A DNA stretch of 64,000 bases from Spisula solida (GCA_947247005.1 OX365948.1:39250601-39314600), one strand, 5' to 3'; positions 1-11,749 are shown, counted from the first letter of the stretch. The notes: generated from the letters alone by a model not told the origin. Translations and numbers: made by a program.

Positions 1-2507
1 AATCAAACATTAATCCAATGCACAATTTCAACGAAGACGAGGTGTTATATAATTATATTTGCTTTAGTTTAACAAAACTTTGAACACTATTTTTGTCGTT
101 TTCAAAATCAATGATAAAAGCACCAGATGATTGTAGTTTACAATGTGCTGATAAATCTTTAATTGCGAGTCAGAAAGTTAGATATCGTGTTAGAACATAT
201 TATTGAGTCAGTCTCTATAAATCTGGAATTGTAACTGGCACATCTCCCCCGGTAATTCATGTTGTCAAACATTTTTCTAAATTTTAGAAAATTAATACAA
301 ATCTAATTCACGTAGACCTGCTTTATTAGTTGTTTATGTTATTAATAATATCGTTTCTTTTAAGCAGTATTTGAAATCCTGTTAAATTCAAGTTTTCATT
401 AATATTTCTCCGAATAATTGCAGCAAACACGCATGATATAAATTATAAAAGACAATTTTATCCGGTGTTTAGAATAACGTATAACAACATTGGTATTGGA
501 CAAAATCTTCACGACTGACATCATTGAGAAATATTTTATAAATTCAGTTTTATTTTCAGAAACACCCGGTTATCTATAATAAATAGTGGTGTATACTTTT
601 ATTGATCACAAGTAACGTTAAACACTTTGCAACAAACTTACGGGCCGCTTAACAGTTGAAGACGAATATTTTAGCCGTTACTGTGTTTACTGAGAACGAT
701 CGTAGGCTTCATGCAATAACTCAACTAGCAGTTGATTGTCTGGTAGCTGATGGTATATATCCTATTTGGTTATATGTCTGAGTTAACCATTGTGGATAGT
801 GTATATCAACCAATGTCTGTTATTTCTGCAGTGTTTTTGGGCAGTATTACGTCAATATTAAAGTTTGGATCCGTAAATCAGACAGGCCGCTGCTGTCTGG
901 TGAAACATGAGGCGTTTGTTCAATAAATAAACGATGTTTTAATAGTCGGTAAATCAGCACTGTTCACGGTTTTGTGTTGAAATATCATCTAGAAACTTTG
1001 AACTGACAGAAAACGTTTTGTATTGTATGCTTTTGATCCATTCCATTTGCATATTTATAATAATGGAATCATGTAAAGATAATGCACTGCGTCTGTCATG
1101 AAATGTAAGTTATTATTATATTATTCAACTTATTTAGCATTTACACGAGGGATGTAAATTTAAACATCTTTTCCTTTTTCAGTAACAAATGTACCAGACA
1201 AATTTTGATATATGATTACGATCGAATTTTTACTAAATTTTGGTCAGATATGAAAAAAATACTTGTTACATACTAGTTATACTGTAGCTATCATACGCAC
1301 GTAAGATTTGCGTGAAAAATGGAAGTTATTTGACGTTACGTCAAGTGTGTGCCGTAGGGTTCCTTTGCATACTGACTCGTTTCGACAATGATTTTAAACG
1401 GTAAATTGATGAATATAGATATAATCTAAACTCTGACCCTTAGCCTTTGGGTATACACTATATACAGTAAAGTGCAGACACGGTTCAATACTCGTTTTCG
1501 ATCTATTCCTTAGTAGTGCAAGCTTACGATGTTTGAGGGAAAAAAAGCAGTACATTTACACATATTTATTTGTATATCAGGTCTCCTTCCTTCCTGTTTC
1601 AACATACGTTTTATATCTCTAAGACAGTAAGTACCTGTCCAGCTTTGTACGAGAATAGCCGCACTTATATAATCTTCTACAACCATTTCTAATGCAACCA
1701 TAAATGTTCACCAATACAATCAACCAATCTTTACATCGTCTAGACACACGGATGCAACATAACGAATGAACGACGGTCAGATAAAGTGTATGATTGAATT
1801 ATTTTGTTGTATCAGGATTGGTTTGCTCAGGCTACTGACTGAAATAGTCTGTGAGGAAGGGAACTGTGTTAACACCTGCGCACCAGTCAAGACATTGTGT
1901 CTTTATGACCTTCATCATGAATGCGAATGTATTACTATTTTTACTAATCTTCACTTTGACGCATTACGATCACGCGAATGCGGCTATTCTCGTGTGTGGA
2001 TTAAAAAATTAAACACTCGCTGAAGGCGTCATTTTATTCATTGAATCCATGTTTTTCTGGAAGATAATTACATCAATTCGTCTTCAACATGTCGAATGTC
2101 TGTAAAAATACATTCGGCTAAAACTCTTGACATGTTGCAATAAGACGTGATAACGATTAGAGTCACCAGATTCCATTCAAACCAATCATTCCCTCATTGT
2201 ATTTGAAAAGCGACAATTCATTTTCTGTAATATTGATGCCCATTGGCAACTGGATATCTTGCACTATGGCATGCACCTTCGGCAAGCAGTTGTCTTTGGA
2301 TCGTTTACATGGACTGTATAACACTTACATTGTTGGATCAAATGAAATATCAAATGTGTACGCTTTGTATTGTTTACCTTCGATTTAATTTATCACCAAT
2401 TGTCGGAAAAGTTTTTTTGTCTTTTATTGCTGAGCGGCAAGCCGTTGTTGTACTGGTACATGTACCTGTTTTATTTTGTTCTTCAATGGTATGATGCTGC
2501 CGATGAG
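1..2507. other. Intergenic, no gene recognised
   Basis: AT-rich sequence with only short open frames that have no recognisable domains and no supporting splice context. One 15-bp inverted pair is visible (1650-1664 against 1978-1992, core gagaatagccgca); it could be the ends of a decayed short transposon, but the similarity does not extend beyond those bases. Confidence 0.5.
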
Positions 2508-2570
2508 GGAACCCCTATCTATCTCCCGTGTTATAACCGAAATTTCTAACACGGGAGTATCGGGTATCCA
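2508..2570. repeat. Hairpin-forming inverted repeat
   Basis: Arms ctcccgtgtta (2523-2533) and taacacgggag (2547-2557) pair perfectly around a 13-base loop. The flanks extend the pairing imperfectly (ggaacccc on the left against gggtatcc on the right). It is probably the core of a dispersed foldback repeat. No product is implied. Confidence 0.5.
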
Positions 2571-3587
2571 GTTATGATGACCTCCAATATAATTATGGTA
2601 TGGTAAATGCATTAGATGATGATGTACCATGTGTGCAGCAGTTTTATTTATCTAGAGTTGAAACAAGTTTACCTTTATTGCTTTGTTCTACAAAAACAAC
2701 ATCGATCAGTATCTGTTATAATTACTTCTTCAAGCACAATAAATGAATCATTAAACGTTATTACTCCACGATAATTCTTTCTGAGTATCTTACAATTATA
2801 AGAAGAAATAGATTCAATTTACAACCACTTGGGAGAATTCTAATCGCTAGTTCTTGTCCCACTTAGAGAAAAGCTGACTTTTAATACCACATGAAAATTA
2901 TTAACAATTTATAATTACGCTATTTTCAACAATTGCCTATTCTAAGTATAAAGTCCCAGCGGCACTTTCGACATGAGCCATGCTTCGGCTATGTAAAGTA
3001 TATTAGTCTGGTCTCATCTCCCACTAACATGATAGATGAAGGGAGGCCATCCAAGACTGCGTGTATATCGTCATACTTTCAAACAGTTCAACCAACATTC
3101 TTTTAGATTTCTTGGATTTAACAATACGTTACTAGCTTGCTCTTCCACAAGGAACTCGTATCTTAAACACGCTATTAGGGCGTAACATGTCTAGTCCTGA
3201 ATTCAAACCAGGGTTGGTCTCAGTTTAGATCTTAAATATTTTGAAACTGTGCTGCACATATTTTCAACAAATTAAAGATTAGCCCATGTTTTCTTGATGA
3301 TTATTGTAGCTTATTACACAATGCTTTACACCTAATATCTTTATTGTCTGGTCTAGCTGACATACTTTTTATGTTTTTAATATACTTTTTATGTTTTTAA
3401 AAAAAGTATAAGTTTTTACTTAGATGCTTTATAAATACCATCCTGGTTGCACCGTATGTTGTCTACTAAACCTACTTAAAGCACGTTTTACAGTTGGTAG
3501 AACAATATACTGTTACCCAAAGGATCTGGTTTTAATACCAGGGCTTGCCAATGTTTCTTCTCCCCAGACATAGTTTACAGGCATATC
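2571..3587. other. Intergenic with tRNA-like SINE fragments
   Basis: No gene is seen. Around 3490-3550 there is an A-box-like stretch (ttggtagaac) followed by a weak B-box-like stretch (ggttttaatacc), which suggests a decayed tRNA-derived SINE head. 3130-3240 has a comparable weak B-box-like segment. A 20-bp direct duplication (tactttttatgtttttaa) occurs at about 3364-3400. Confidence 0.35.
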
Positions 3588-3794
3588 TATAGTGCGCCCA
3601 GGATAATGTGATATTTACAAACATGAATCGGTTTGGTCAATTGTGGCAAAATTGGTTTTACAAATCACTTAAATAAACAGATAAGGTCAGTATTGTACTC
3701 AAAACATCACAGATAATTGGTCACATAATTGTAATCCACCTTTGTGGACCATACTCAATTTTCCCGCCTTTCATATTATCCTGGGCGCACTATA
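3588..3794. mobile_element. MITE with 19-bp terminal inverted repeats
   Basis: The ends atagtgcgcccaggataat (3589-3607) and attatcctgggcgcactat (3775-3793) are exact inverse complements, flanked on both sides by TA. About 205 bp long with no coding capacity. Short TIR elements with TA target duplications are typical of non-autonomous Tc1/mariner-type elements; the superfamily is inferred. A lone copy of the right end occurs at 55612-55626. Confidence 0.8.
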
Positions 3795-4931
3795 CCACGT
3801 TTGATAAGGTCGAAATTTGCTAACTAAAAGGCAAGTTAGTTCTGTTTAATCATTAATTCCTGGGAAACCGATTATGTCAACTGTTCGTCTTGTAGGCGTT
3901 ACAGTTAAATTATAATAAACGTAAGTGTGCATGTAAGGTTTTTTAAAAGAAAAGAAAATAGACGAATATTCCTGAGAAGGGTTGGTAATATACATTTATT
4001 GGTCCTTATTGTTCACATACATAGTGCTTTACAAATTTAAGAAGCAAACTTCAATTGTAAAATAAATGTTATACCATGGGCGTGCATACGGTAAAACCTA
4101 TATATTAAGATCATCCTGAAGATTATAGAAAGTATTTTCATTCAGATTGCCTTAGTATTGAGAAGGAACAAAAAGTCAAGGTAATGTATTTGTATTGATA
4201 ACCATTCAAAATCATGTATGGAGATGTTGTGCTGTATAAAGTCTTGTTCTTTTGACTTGTATTATATGTGCTCTTTTGTTCATGCTCTGGGTACTGTTTC
4301 ATTAAAGCACTTACGGAAGTTATAAATAAATACTGTAGTGCACAGACAATCCAAAGCCACACAGAAACGAGAGCAGCGCCTAGCCATCCACGCAAGAGTC
4401 AGATATAGAACAAACCATCCACATCACCAAAAATAGATATTTCAAGCAAGCCTATATACTCACTCCGCAATGAATGACACACTGTGGACTTCGAACTCTG
4501 TGCATAATTAGCCATAAAGGGAGGTAATTATAAATGATAACTACACTGAAGTGAAGTACGGGGAGACTTTTTACAGCCGCCACACAGCACTTACGTCAAA
4601 ATTTAAATCATTTATTATTTTGTAACACCAGCAACTTGTGGTAAATGGATCTGCAACATTAACAATAACAATGATTCAGTAATGCACTCCTACAAAACCA
4701 TACCATTCTCAAGTGTGCAGTTGTAAATACAGTATATAGACTTTAAATAGGTTTCCGTAAGAGCTTTGATAAAACACTACCCTGCTGTTTCTGTTGAGTC
4801 TTGCCTTGTCTGGCCGATGTTGTTATGTTTTTGTTACAGACGGGACATGGACACTAAGCTGGTTTCGATATTTGGGTGTTCATTATGCATGTATGAGGTT
4901 TTACCGAGTTGAATATTCAATGACATAATAG
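3795..4931. other. Intergenic; one partial MITE-like segment
   Basis: No gene recognised. The stretch 4585-4786 (cagcacttacg, then gtttccgtaagagctttgataaaacac) resembles the element at 49298-49533 by eye, but its left end is poorly preserved. The short minus-strand open frame near 4138-4395 shows no domain. Confidence 0.35.
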
Positions 4932-5221
4932 TATGGTGGCTAATTGATGCCATGTTGCATTTTAGCTTTTTCGCCAAAACAAATTGTTACAATGCGAATA
5001 AGTCGAATTTGTCGAATGTGCATTGCTACAAAACAGCGAACATACGACAGATAAAGAGCGACAATTCGAAACCTAAAATGTGTCTTGTTTTCGCCATACA
5101 TCTATCATAACTTTGCTTTTTCGTGGCGAAAAAGTAGACTTTGTTGTGTTCGCATTGTTACAGTTTTGCTTTGTTGTGGCAACAAAATGAAAATACAAAA
5201 TGGCATTAATCAGCCATCATA
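4932..5221. mobile_element. 290-bp MITE, long TIRs, TA ends
   Basis: The left end tatggtggctaattgatgcc and the right end ggcattaatcagccatcata are near-perfect inverse complements. Pairing continues with gaps for about 60 bp, through the ctttttcgcc and ttgttacaatgcgaa segments. The interior is rich in gcgaa/ttcgc motifs. The ends begin and finish with TA, consistent with a Tc1/mariner-type target. No transposase is present, so it is non-autonomous. Confidence 0.75.
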
Positions 5222-5837
5222 GAATAGAGCATAAAACGATACTACAACACAAATTATGTTAAACCATATCGCAACATTACAACATTATTTCATGTCAGAC
5301 ATTTTACTTTACAGATGAACTCACTTGTGCTACCAGTAATCATATGAACTAAGCAACTGTCTGTCTGGAGCAGTCAATTCTTATGAATGCCATTAAATAA
5401 TAAATTCTAACCTGTCCATGAAGACCATTATGGGTTCAGCAAAGGGTGTTTTTGTTGCTATCTAATGGTGGTTTGTCTAAACAGGTTAAACACCTTATCT
5501 GATGGGAGATAGAACTGGTGGTATTTGCAGGCCGGTTTTACAATATAATCTAGACATGTTTGCAAGCACAAGTTTGATTGTATTCCAAATATTGTTGTGT
5601 GTGTTTAACATACAATTATACTAACCGGCAAAATATATACACCATTTTTATTGACTTTTATATGTATTATCAAAACTTAACAGGATACCGAAAGTAAAAA
5701 CTGGTAAACAATCAAACCGAAATGACAATAACGCACCATACAGAAACAATATAATGATGCGTGTAATAAAACATGCCGTGTTGCAATATGATAAGGACAA
5801 AACAACAGAATGATAAATGATGTGTCATTCTTATACG
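5222..5837. other. Intergenic, nothing recognised
   Basis: Low-complexity AT-rich DNA without convincing coding or repeat structure, other than proximity to the element that starts at 5838. Confidence 0.4.
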
Positions 5838-6811
5838 TACGAGGGGCGATCAATATATTCGTGGACTTTTCATCTAGCAATTTTGTTTTGTCAACAAGGA
5901 TCAAAAGCAAATTAGCATTATTCAGTGTAGGATATCTCCGACCGAGTGCACCTATAACATAGTTTTATTCATGTAATGGGTGCGTGACGCAGGCCGTCAC
6001 GTGACGTCATTCCAAGCGTCATCGTTTTAGCAGCACCGAGCTCCTTTCTCGACTCATATCCGACCCATTGTATACGATTTATTTACTTTTAATACAGAAA
6101 TAAGTCATAAATAGCCAACTCTGGAATGTAAGGGGGAATAGAAATTGTCTCGTTGCGTTACTGGACTTAAAACTCTGAAAAAAGCGGTTGGCTTTGCACG
6201 TTAGCATCATCCCGATGAAGAAAGAAATCACGACCTAACAAGTTTAGGGCGCAATTTCTAAAGAACTCCTTTCAAATGGATTGAATGATTTATTGTTTTG
6301 TAATCTATACTGATCGTAGAGTTCGCCAGTAACATATCTTTCAGAAATATGCCTCTTATTTCTCAGTTATTAAGGAGGAGTATCCATAACTCTGTCTTAA
6401 TTCTTCCGTTTATTCTTATTTTACCATGGCATCAGTTTGACAGAGTCCCTACAATCACATAAACAACGAACTCATGTGTAGATCACTCATATGGAGTGCA
6501 AAGAATCCCCATACATGTTGATCAAGTCATCTTCGAGCTATCGCAAGGATTTTCCAAGTTAGGCGTTAATCTTAATGAAATGCCGTTGCTCTGTGATTAT
6601 TTATCGTCCGTCACGCTCGACGGCGCGCGCTGCACATTGGTCACAATAAGTGACGTCATCAAGAACATTGTGACGTCACAATATAATTAATTAATTAAAA
6701 CGCTAGATAATTGATAGATCTATATTTCCTGGTAATTTCATTGTTCTAGAATTAATATTTAAAAAGTTAGAAGGGAAGGAAAGTCTTTGAATATATTGAT
6801 CACCCCTCGTA
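5838..6811. mobile_element. 974-bp non-autonomous mariner-like element
   Basis: The ends tacgaggggcgatcaatata (5838 onward) and tatattgatcacccctcgta (ending 6811) are inverse complements with one mismatch, and TIR similarity continues for about 35 bp into a ggactttt/aaagtctt segment. TA lies at both borders. The interior is GC-richer than its surroundings and contains three tgacgtca palindromes near 6003, 6651 and 6672. It has no recognisable DD(D/E) transposase frame; the 64-residue open frame at 6496-6690 has no known motif. TIRs beginning tacgagg recall mariner-family transposons; that assignment is from memory. Confidence 0.7.
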
Positions 6812-7108
6812 CCTACTGGGTATATATAAACCTCAACAAAGTACATTCTGACAGTTTTTAAAGAATAAAGTAGATTTAGATTATTTAAAATTTTAAAGTT
6901 CGTCTATTATTCTTAAAACATAGATACCTTTGTGGTAAATCAAATTATAGATATAATACTTGTCTGAAACATTCTAAGATTGAACAAAATAATTAGACAT
7001 AGAATAGACTAGGGAATTATATCTACACGACATCAACAAGTGTTTCCCGTCTGATGACATGTTCATATTTCCCTGTTTTCCATAATTTCTATATAAAAGT
7101 GCAAATTT
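6812..7108. other. Intergenic, nothing recognised
   Basis: AT-rich spacer between the mariner-like element and the short tandem repeat downstream of the GPCR gene. Confidence 0.4.
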
Positions 7109-7252
7109 GTCAATTACTGTTTTGGTAATGTTGGCCTCTTAGGCACCGTTTAGTTGCTTATAATTTTCAACAATGACGACTGTCAATTATTGTTTTGGTT
7201 ATGTTGTCCTCTTTGGTCCTGTTTAGTTGCTTATCATTTTCAACAATGGCGA
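7109..7252. repeat. 72-bp tandem duplication
   Basis: Two adjacent 72-bp copies (7109-7180 and 7181-7252), each running from tgtcaattactgttttggt to caatgacgac with a few substitutions. It lies 265 bp past the GPCR stop codon on the gene's 3' side, so it may fall in the 3' UTR. The stretch 7253-7517 repeats variants of cccatgatgcaacat and holds no gene. Confidence 0.75.
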
Positions 7253-7517
7253 CGGAGTATCATAGTAGAATATTTAGTAGTCTGGTGTCATCAGGACATT
7301 TACCCATGATGCAGCATATACATTTTTGTCATGGTAATACCACAATGCAACACTTGTTGTCATTACAACACATACACACAATGTAACAGTTTGAGCTCTT
7401 GTAGTGGCAACAATAACCCATGATGCAACATGTTCTGATGTTTCATTTCAATAACTACCCACAATGCATCAAAGTCAGCTAGTGTCATGACAATGTGTTA
7501 TCCACTACGCAACATTG

Positions 7518-8693
7518 TCAGACCCAGGATTGTGGCGTCGTGTGGGAGTTGGTTCTGGTAAAGTATGCCGAGCAATGATGCGTGTACTTGAACTTCCGAT
7601 TCTTGTTTAAAAACAAATGTTTCAGTTCCTTCCTGAAGTATGCCCCTGTGATGGAATAAAGGAAGAAGTTTATACAGTAGTTGATGAAAAAGATGGTCCT
7701 CGTCACGTGCAAGAGCTCTCCAAGGTCTCCGATTTGGCTATCATTGATAGAGGAGTGGTCAGCGGCGTTAAACATCTGCTTGTAAATCCAGTACCATTTA
7801 CACCAGATAGCAAAGTAAGGCAAGTTAAGAGATACAAAACAGATCGATATTGCTAACAGTATAAAAGTAAATTCAAGTCGTATGATTGATTCCTCTGTGA
7901 TAATCCTTATTCGTCGATGACGTTTATTCCGGAGTACAAGTTTTCGAATGATCAACAAATTAAGCACAGTGATTAGGACAAAAGGAATGAATGTTATTGT
8001 AACACCAAAGATACTATCAAGTATGAATGATAAGTATTGATGCTCTCTGTCGCTTGTACAGATGGGATCGCCGTTAATGGCCGTGTGGGACGCACTTAAA
8101 ATCGGTTTGAACATACAGCCTGTACATGCTACCACAATAGCTGATATAATCACCTTTGAGGACGATTTTGGATCACAAATGTCCTTCCGGCGTAGAGGAT
8201 AGCATACACCAATAAATCGTTCAATCGTGAAGAATACTACAATCCACGATGACAAGAAACGAGCAATATACTGCAAATACAACAGCACTTGACATGTTCC
8301 GTGTTCCTGTAGAAATGTCGCTGTATTATGTCCGGGTAATGACGGCAATCCATACTTTAACCATTCCGGAAATACGTAAAAGCACAACGCCATTAGGTCG
8401 GATGTAGAAAGAGCTGCAAGATAGATGCTGGCTGACAGTTTCCGCATATTTTTAGATAAAAACACCACTAAGCACAATACGTTTCCAATGATACCAATAC
8501 AGAAGATTATCGGGGTAAAATATGTGAAAAATAATAACGCTGCTGATGACATGACCGGCATGGTTTCATCATATATTGTATCGAGAAGATGCAAGTCTCC
8601 TGCAGAACAGTTAGTGTAGTTTGTAACGGAATCATTGCTGGCATTGAATGAACACATTGAGAAAACAAGTCCATCACCCTCCGACGAGTTCAT
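7518..8693 (-). CDS. Class A (rhodopsin-like) peptide-type GPCR, orphan
   Basis: Intact 391-residue frame encoding a plasma-membrane seven-helix receptor. The N-terminus has five N-glycosylation sequons (N2, N17, N20, N25, N28). Predicted helices are TM1 52-79 (G70-N71), TM2 88-108 (LAALSTSDL, D99), TM3 134-158, TM4 181-200, TM5 224-249 (P237), TM6 272-297 (NLPY, P292) and TM7 328-348. C134 and C212 can form the TM3-ECL2 disulfide. DRY is replaced by ERF (158-160) and NPxxY by NFFLY (342-346), variants I associate with invertebrate neuropeptide-receptor groups such as FMRFamide/thyrotropin-releasing-hormone-like receptors. The tail ends QSWV, matching a class I PDZ ligand (S/T-x-hydrophobic). 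No intron interrupts the frame; the ATG directly follows a splice-acceptor-like tract and an in-frame TAG. The ligand is unknown. Family confidence is high, subfamily confidence low. Confidence 0.92.
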   Translation of the reverse strand: MNSSEGDGLVFSMCSFNASNDSVTNYTNCSAGDLHLLDTIYDETMPVMSSAALLFFTYFTPIIFCIGIIGNVLCLVVFLSKNMRKLSASIYLAALSTSDLMALCFYVFPEWLKYGLPSLPGHNTATFLQEHGTCQVLLYLQYIARFLSSWIVVFFTIERFIGVCYPLRRKDICDPKSSSKVIISAIVVACTGCMFKPILSASHTAINGDPICTSDREHQYLSFILDSIFGVTITFIPFVLITVLNLLIIRKLVLRNKRHRRIRIITEESIIRLEFTFILLAISICFVSLNLPYFAIWCKWYWIYKQMFNAADHSSINDSQIGDLGELLHVTRTIFFINYCINFFLYSITGAYFRKELKHLFLNKNRKFKYTHHCSAYFTRTNSHTTPQSWV

Positions 8694-8714
8694 CTACAAA
8701 ATAACAAAAACATG
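8694..8714 (-). promoter_or_regulatory. Candidate splice acceptor before GPCR ATG
   Basis: On the minus strand the ATG at 8693 is immediately preceded by gtttttgttattttgtag, a pyrimidine-rich tract ending in TAG. This matches a eukaryotic 3' splice site, so the coding exon is probably joined to an upstream 5' UTR exon and the true promoter would lie at a higher coordinate. The TAG is in frame, so translation does not extend further upstream in this exon. Confidence 0.55.
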
Positions 8715-9245
8715 TTTACGAAATACATCTGTACTTAGAATTATTGTGTCAAGCATGAGAAAATGTACTACATAGCCAAGTGTTGTCATTTCGGTCGCCT
8801 TAATGACTTTTAAGGTTACCTTAAAACCACTTTAAAAGCACTATAAAATTCGCATGTGACCTAGATCCTAATTTACATTTCAAACGACCACAAATTGTCA
8901 CCAGAACTCGTAAACACCTCATAATAAAGCAGATGTCATTCTCAGCACGCGCTCGCAGTCATGATAATTTGATTCTTTGCTTATATGAATGTACTTTATT
9001 ATAGGTTGATGGTTAAAACAGTTTATTATCGAACCAATTTAAGTCCTATTCAAGTTTTGTACTTTGTTTGGAAAAAATGTAAATGATAATAAATGGATTA
9101 TAGAGATTTAGCAGAGACAATAACAATGCTATTCTTGTTGTTTTCACATTTTAGAAGCTGGTTCCAGTACGTTACAGGAAAGAAACGTAATGTCAAAATA
9201 TGCGTTACGGCGTCATGACGTTATGATGTTCCACTGTCAACTTGA
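8715..9245. other. GPCR upstream region, possible 5' UTR intron
   Basis: No coding sequence is seen. If the acceptor at 8694 is used, this stretch would be intron or upstream exon of the receptor gene. No convincing promoter element was identified. Confidence 0.35.
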
Positions 9246-9512
9246 TTGGCCGCCTCCTCGATAGCCTAGTGGTTGAGCATTCTCTTTGAGTACGGGAGGT
9301 CTCGGGTTCGATCCCTGACTGCGTCATACCAAATACGAAATAAAAATGGTACCAGCAATTCCCTTGCTAGACGCTCAGCATAAAGGGAAACTGGCTTCTC
9401 TTCTCTCATACCCTCGTGTCAATGGATAACATCAGGAATGAGGTGTCGAGAGTGATTAATATAAGTTGGAAAAACTTGTTTCACAATCGAACTTAAATAA
9501 ATTAGTATAAAC
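9246..9512 (+). mobile_element. tRNA-derived SINE
   Basis: The head contains an A box (tagcctagtgg) and a B box (gggttcgatccc) at normal spacing, the internal pol III promoter. Next comes a central segment (cttgctagacgctcagcata) like the conserved core of lophotrochozoan SINEs, then an A-rich tail region (tttcacaatcg...taaataaatt). The acceptor-stem halves do not pair, so it is not a functional tRNA. Central-domain identification is from memory. Confidence 0.75.
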
Positions 9513-9562
9513 TAACTTGATTGTACCAATAAAGTCAATAACTGTACCATTTTAAGAGAAAT

Positions 9563-9653
9563 TGTTGAATTTTGGTGCAAGATCAAATTTCATTTTACTC
9601 GTTTACTTTTATCACTCGGTGAAAAAAAATATGGTCTTACACCAAAATTAACA
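9563..9653. repeat. Hairpin inverted repeat
   Basis: tgttgaattttggtgcaaga (9563 onward) pairs with tcttacaccaaaattaaca (ending 9653) with a few mismatches across an AT-rich loop of roughly 20-30 bases. Probably a small foldback repeat. The following 9654-10119 holds no gene; around 9760-9812 there is an A/B-box-like fragment (gtttgtagagcgc, gtccgattcc) that may be a decayed SINE. Confidence 0.6.
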
Positions 9654-10119
9654 AATAACCTCTATTAAAAATCTACATTTGACTAACCCTAAAAATCTTT
9701 GTTTGCTGAGAACCTAATAAAACTTTAAAGTATGCTATCCAAAGACAACCCTGCTGAACAAGCGCAGTTTGTAGAGCGCTGTCACTCGCAAATCCAGGTC
9801 CGATTCCAAGAATGAGCTTGTTATTTCAAACATATTAAGCCTGCTTGCGGAAGACAACTTGTTATAAGGTAGACTGGTCATAGTTTATGACTTAAATTGT
9901 TTTAAAAGATCGTAAATCACGATGAAAAAAAGACAAACATACCTCGCCGCCTGTTTGAAGATTATGTTTGAATAATAACTGTTCCAGTAGAGCAGCCGTC
10001 ATTCTGAAAAATATAAAACAGAGAATGTATTGAAACAAGTTGAACATGGATGGATATAGTCGAGGGGCTGAACCCTTGAATCGCGACTGAAATGCAATGT
10101 TATTCGCTTCCAAAACTGC

Positions 10120-10312
10120 CAAAAAGCTAAATGACACAGTTTCAACTTTTAAGAAGCTGGATGCCTAAGTTCCAGCTGAATAAAAACGCTGAATGACATA
10201 GTTTCACCAATAAAAAAACTATAAAAAGCTGAATGATCTATTCTAGTTTATGCTATTCAAAAGCTGAATGCCCTTGTGTAAGCTAAATGACCTAGGTTCA
10301 GCAGTATGGTTA
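10120..10312 (-). repeat. Degenerate array of agctgaatgacctagtttc units
   Basis: About eight diverged units of agctgaatgacctagtttc, the reverse complement of the gaaactaggtcattcagct units at 17500-18130 and 54970-55160. Units are separated by short A/T-rich spacers. Part of a dispersed repeat family in this window. Confidence 0.55.
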
Positions 10313-10343
10313 ATCCATGCAGCCGCACAAATGATGTTTTGAT

Positions 10344-10572
10344 GGTAGTATACAAAAGTAATCCATGTTGCTATTAATATTTAAACTTTAATAAACATGT
10401 ATAAAATGTACACAATTCTACATTGCGTAACGCGAATAAGTGGGTTGCGCCAATAAGTGGTAGTATACAAAAGTAATCCATGTTGCTATTAATATTTAAA
10501 CTTTAATAAACATGTATAAATGTACACAATTCTACTTTGCGTAACGCGAATAAGTGGGTTGCGCCAATAAGT
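10344..10572. repeat. 115-bp tandem duplication
   Basis: Two head-to-tail copies begin at 10344 and 10459 (ggtagtatacaaaagtaatc...) and each ends gcgaataagtgggttgcgcc aataagt. They differ by about two changes, so the duplication is recent. Non-coding. Confidence 0.85.
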
Positions 10573-11429
10573 CTGAAGAAGTTTCGTCGGTTTTGATTTC
10601 ATGATAAAGGAAAGGTAGTAAACAGTGAATCCTCATATAACTGTTTTTAGAATTCTAAGTCTCAAAGCATGAGTGACAGTATTACAATCATCCAAACCAT
10701 GTGAATAAGGTAAAAGGGTACTAAATGCCCAAATTACATTAAATCTAATTTGAAATCAAATAAATTCTTTTACAACAACGACTGTTCCTCTAACTTTCAG
10801 AATATCCCTAATACAGTCGCACTATTACATTACATTCCATACTTAAACGTTAGAAATGACCAAATTACATTTAAAATCAAATCCATTCGACTTCAGACTT
10901 GATATTTAACCTGTCTAAAGACCTTCAACTGAGACAATTAAATCTTCAAATTACTTTCTCAGACATTAAACTCAAATTTGGTTCTAAGAACAATAATCGC
11001 CGGCTTGTAATGGTTTATATTATCTTTTTTTAAGAAATTAAGAGAGCTTTTGAATTAGAAATCCAAGAATCTATCAAAGTCCATTACATTTTGTAATCAG
11101 ACACTCCACCAATTAGTATTTATCTGAATTGGTCGAAACGTACAAACTGGTTAAAAAGATTTAACAAGAGGAAAGTTATCTTATTGTCTATACACACATT
11201 GGTATTTGTAACCTTAATTTATCTAGTCGTAGATGCTTTGTTAGAGGGGCAATAAATAAATATGTGCGCCAATTCACGTTTTAGGCTTTCTCAATATGAA
11301 CACATCAAACAATTCTAACGAAAATGATTTTTGAACGCAAGCATGTTGTTTCAGTCCAAACCTGAAAATTATGGGAACATTTTGTAAAATCAGACGTTAG
11401 GATAATAATAAATTAAATGTGTGTTGAAT

Positions 11430-11598
11430 AACCGAGGCTTTCCTACTGTGTTGTTTATTTCTTCTTGTTCAGTTTCGTATCGGTCATTGTGGTGTGTGCG
11501 GTCTGTGATTTTTTTTATTGTATTCCGTGTTTGCCTTTCTTGCTCTGCGGTTTCTATTGAGTGCTGTCTTCCCTGTCCGAATTATTATTATATTTTGA
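11430..11598 (+). repeat. Dispersed tail-type repeat fragment
   Basis: Contains tgagtgctgtcttccctgtc followed by cgaattattattat, close to the tail at 55285-55320 (cgagtgctgccgtcaatgtc), at 18215-18260 and at 43055-43095. This common ending marks a dispersed non-coding repeat family. The small open frame here is a by-product. Confidence 0.45.
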
Positions 11599-11655
11599 AC
11601 GTCTGAAAGTTGTTCATTGGGTGTGAGAGATATACAGAGTATTACGGATTGATAT

Positions 11656-11679
11656 GTATGTATATATATATATATATAC
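11656..11679. repeat. (TA)n microsatellite
   Basis: A run of alternating T and A, preceded by tgtatg. Simple sequence repeat. Confidence 0.85.
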
Positions 11680-11749
11680 AGTGGTTGTTTTAGGCAATTT
11701 ATTGTATCTATGCATGCGCTTTTTGTCGTGTGTAGAAGTGGCAGTGGTG

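Noticed and set aside
1766..2023. 85-residue plus-strand frame
   Set aside because: No domain or signal; the 1978-1992 end of a small inverted pair lies inside it.
7617..7856. 79-residue plus-strand frame across the receptor gene
   Set aside because: Antisense shadow of the GPCR coding sequence, as is 8425-8619.
9246..9318. Possible functional tRNA gene
   Set aside because: A and B boxes are good but acceptor-stem halves do not pair and a SINE body follows; the same applies at 39216-39290.
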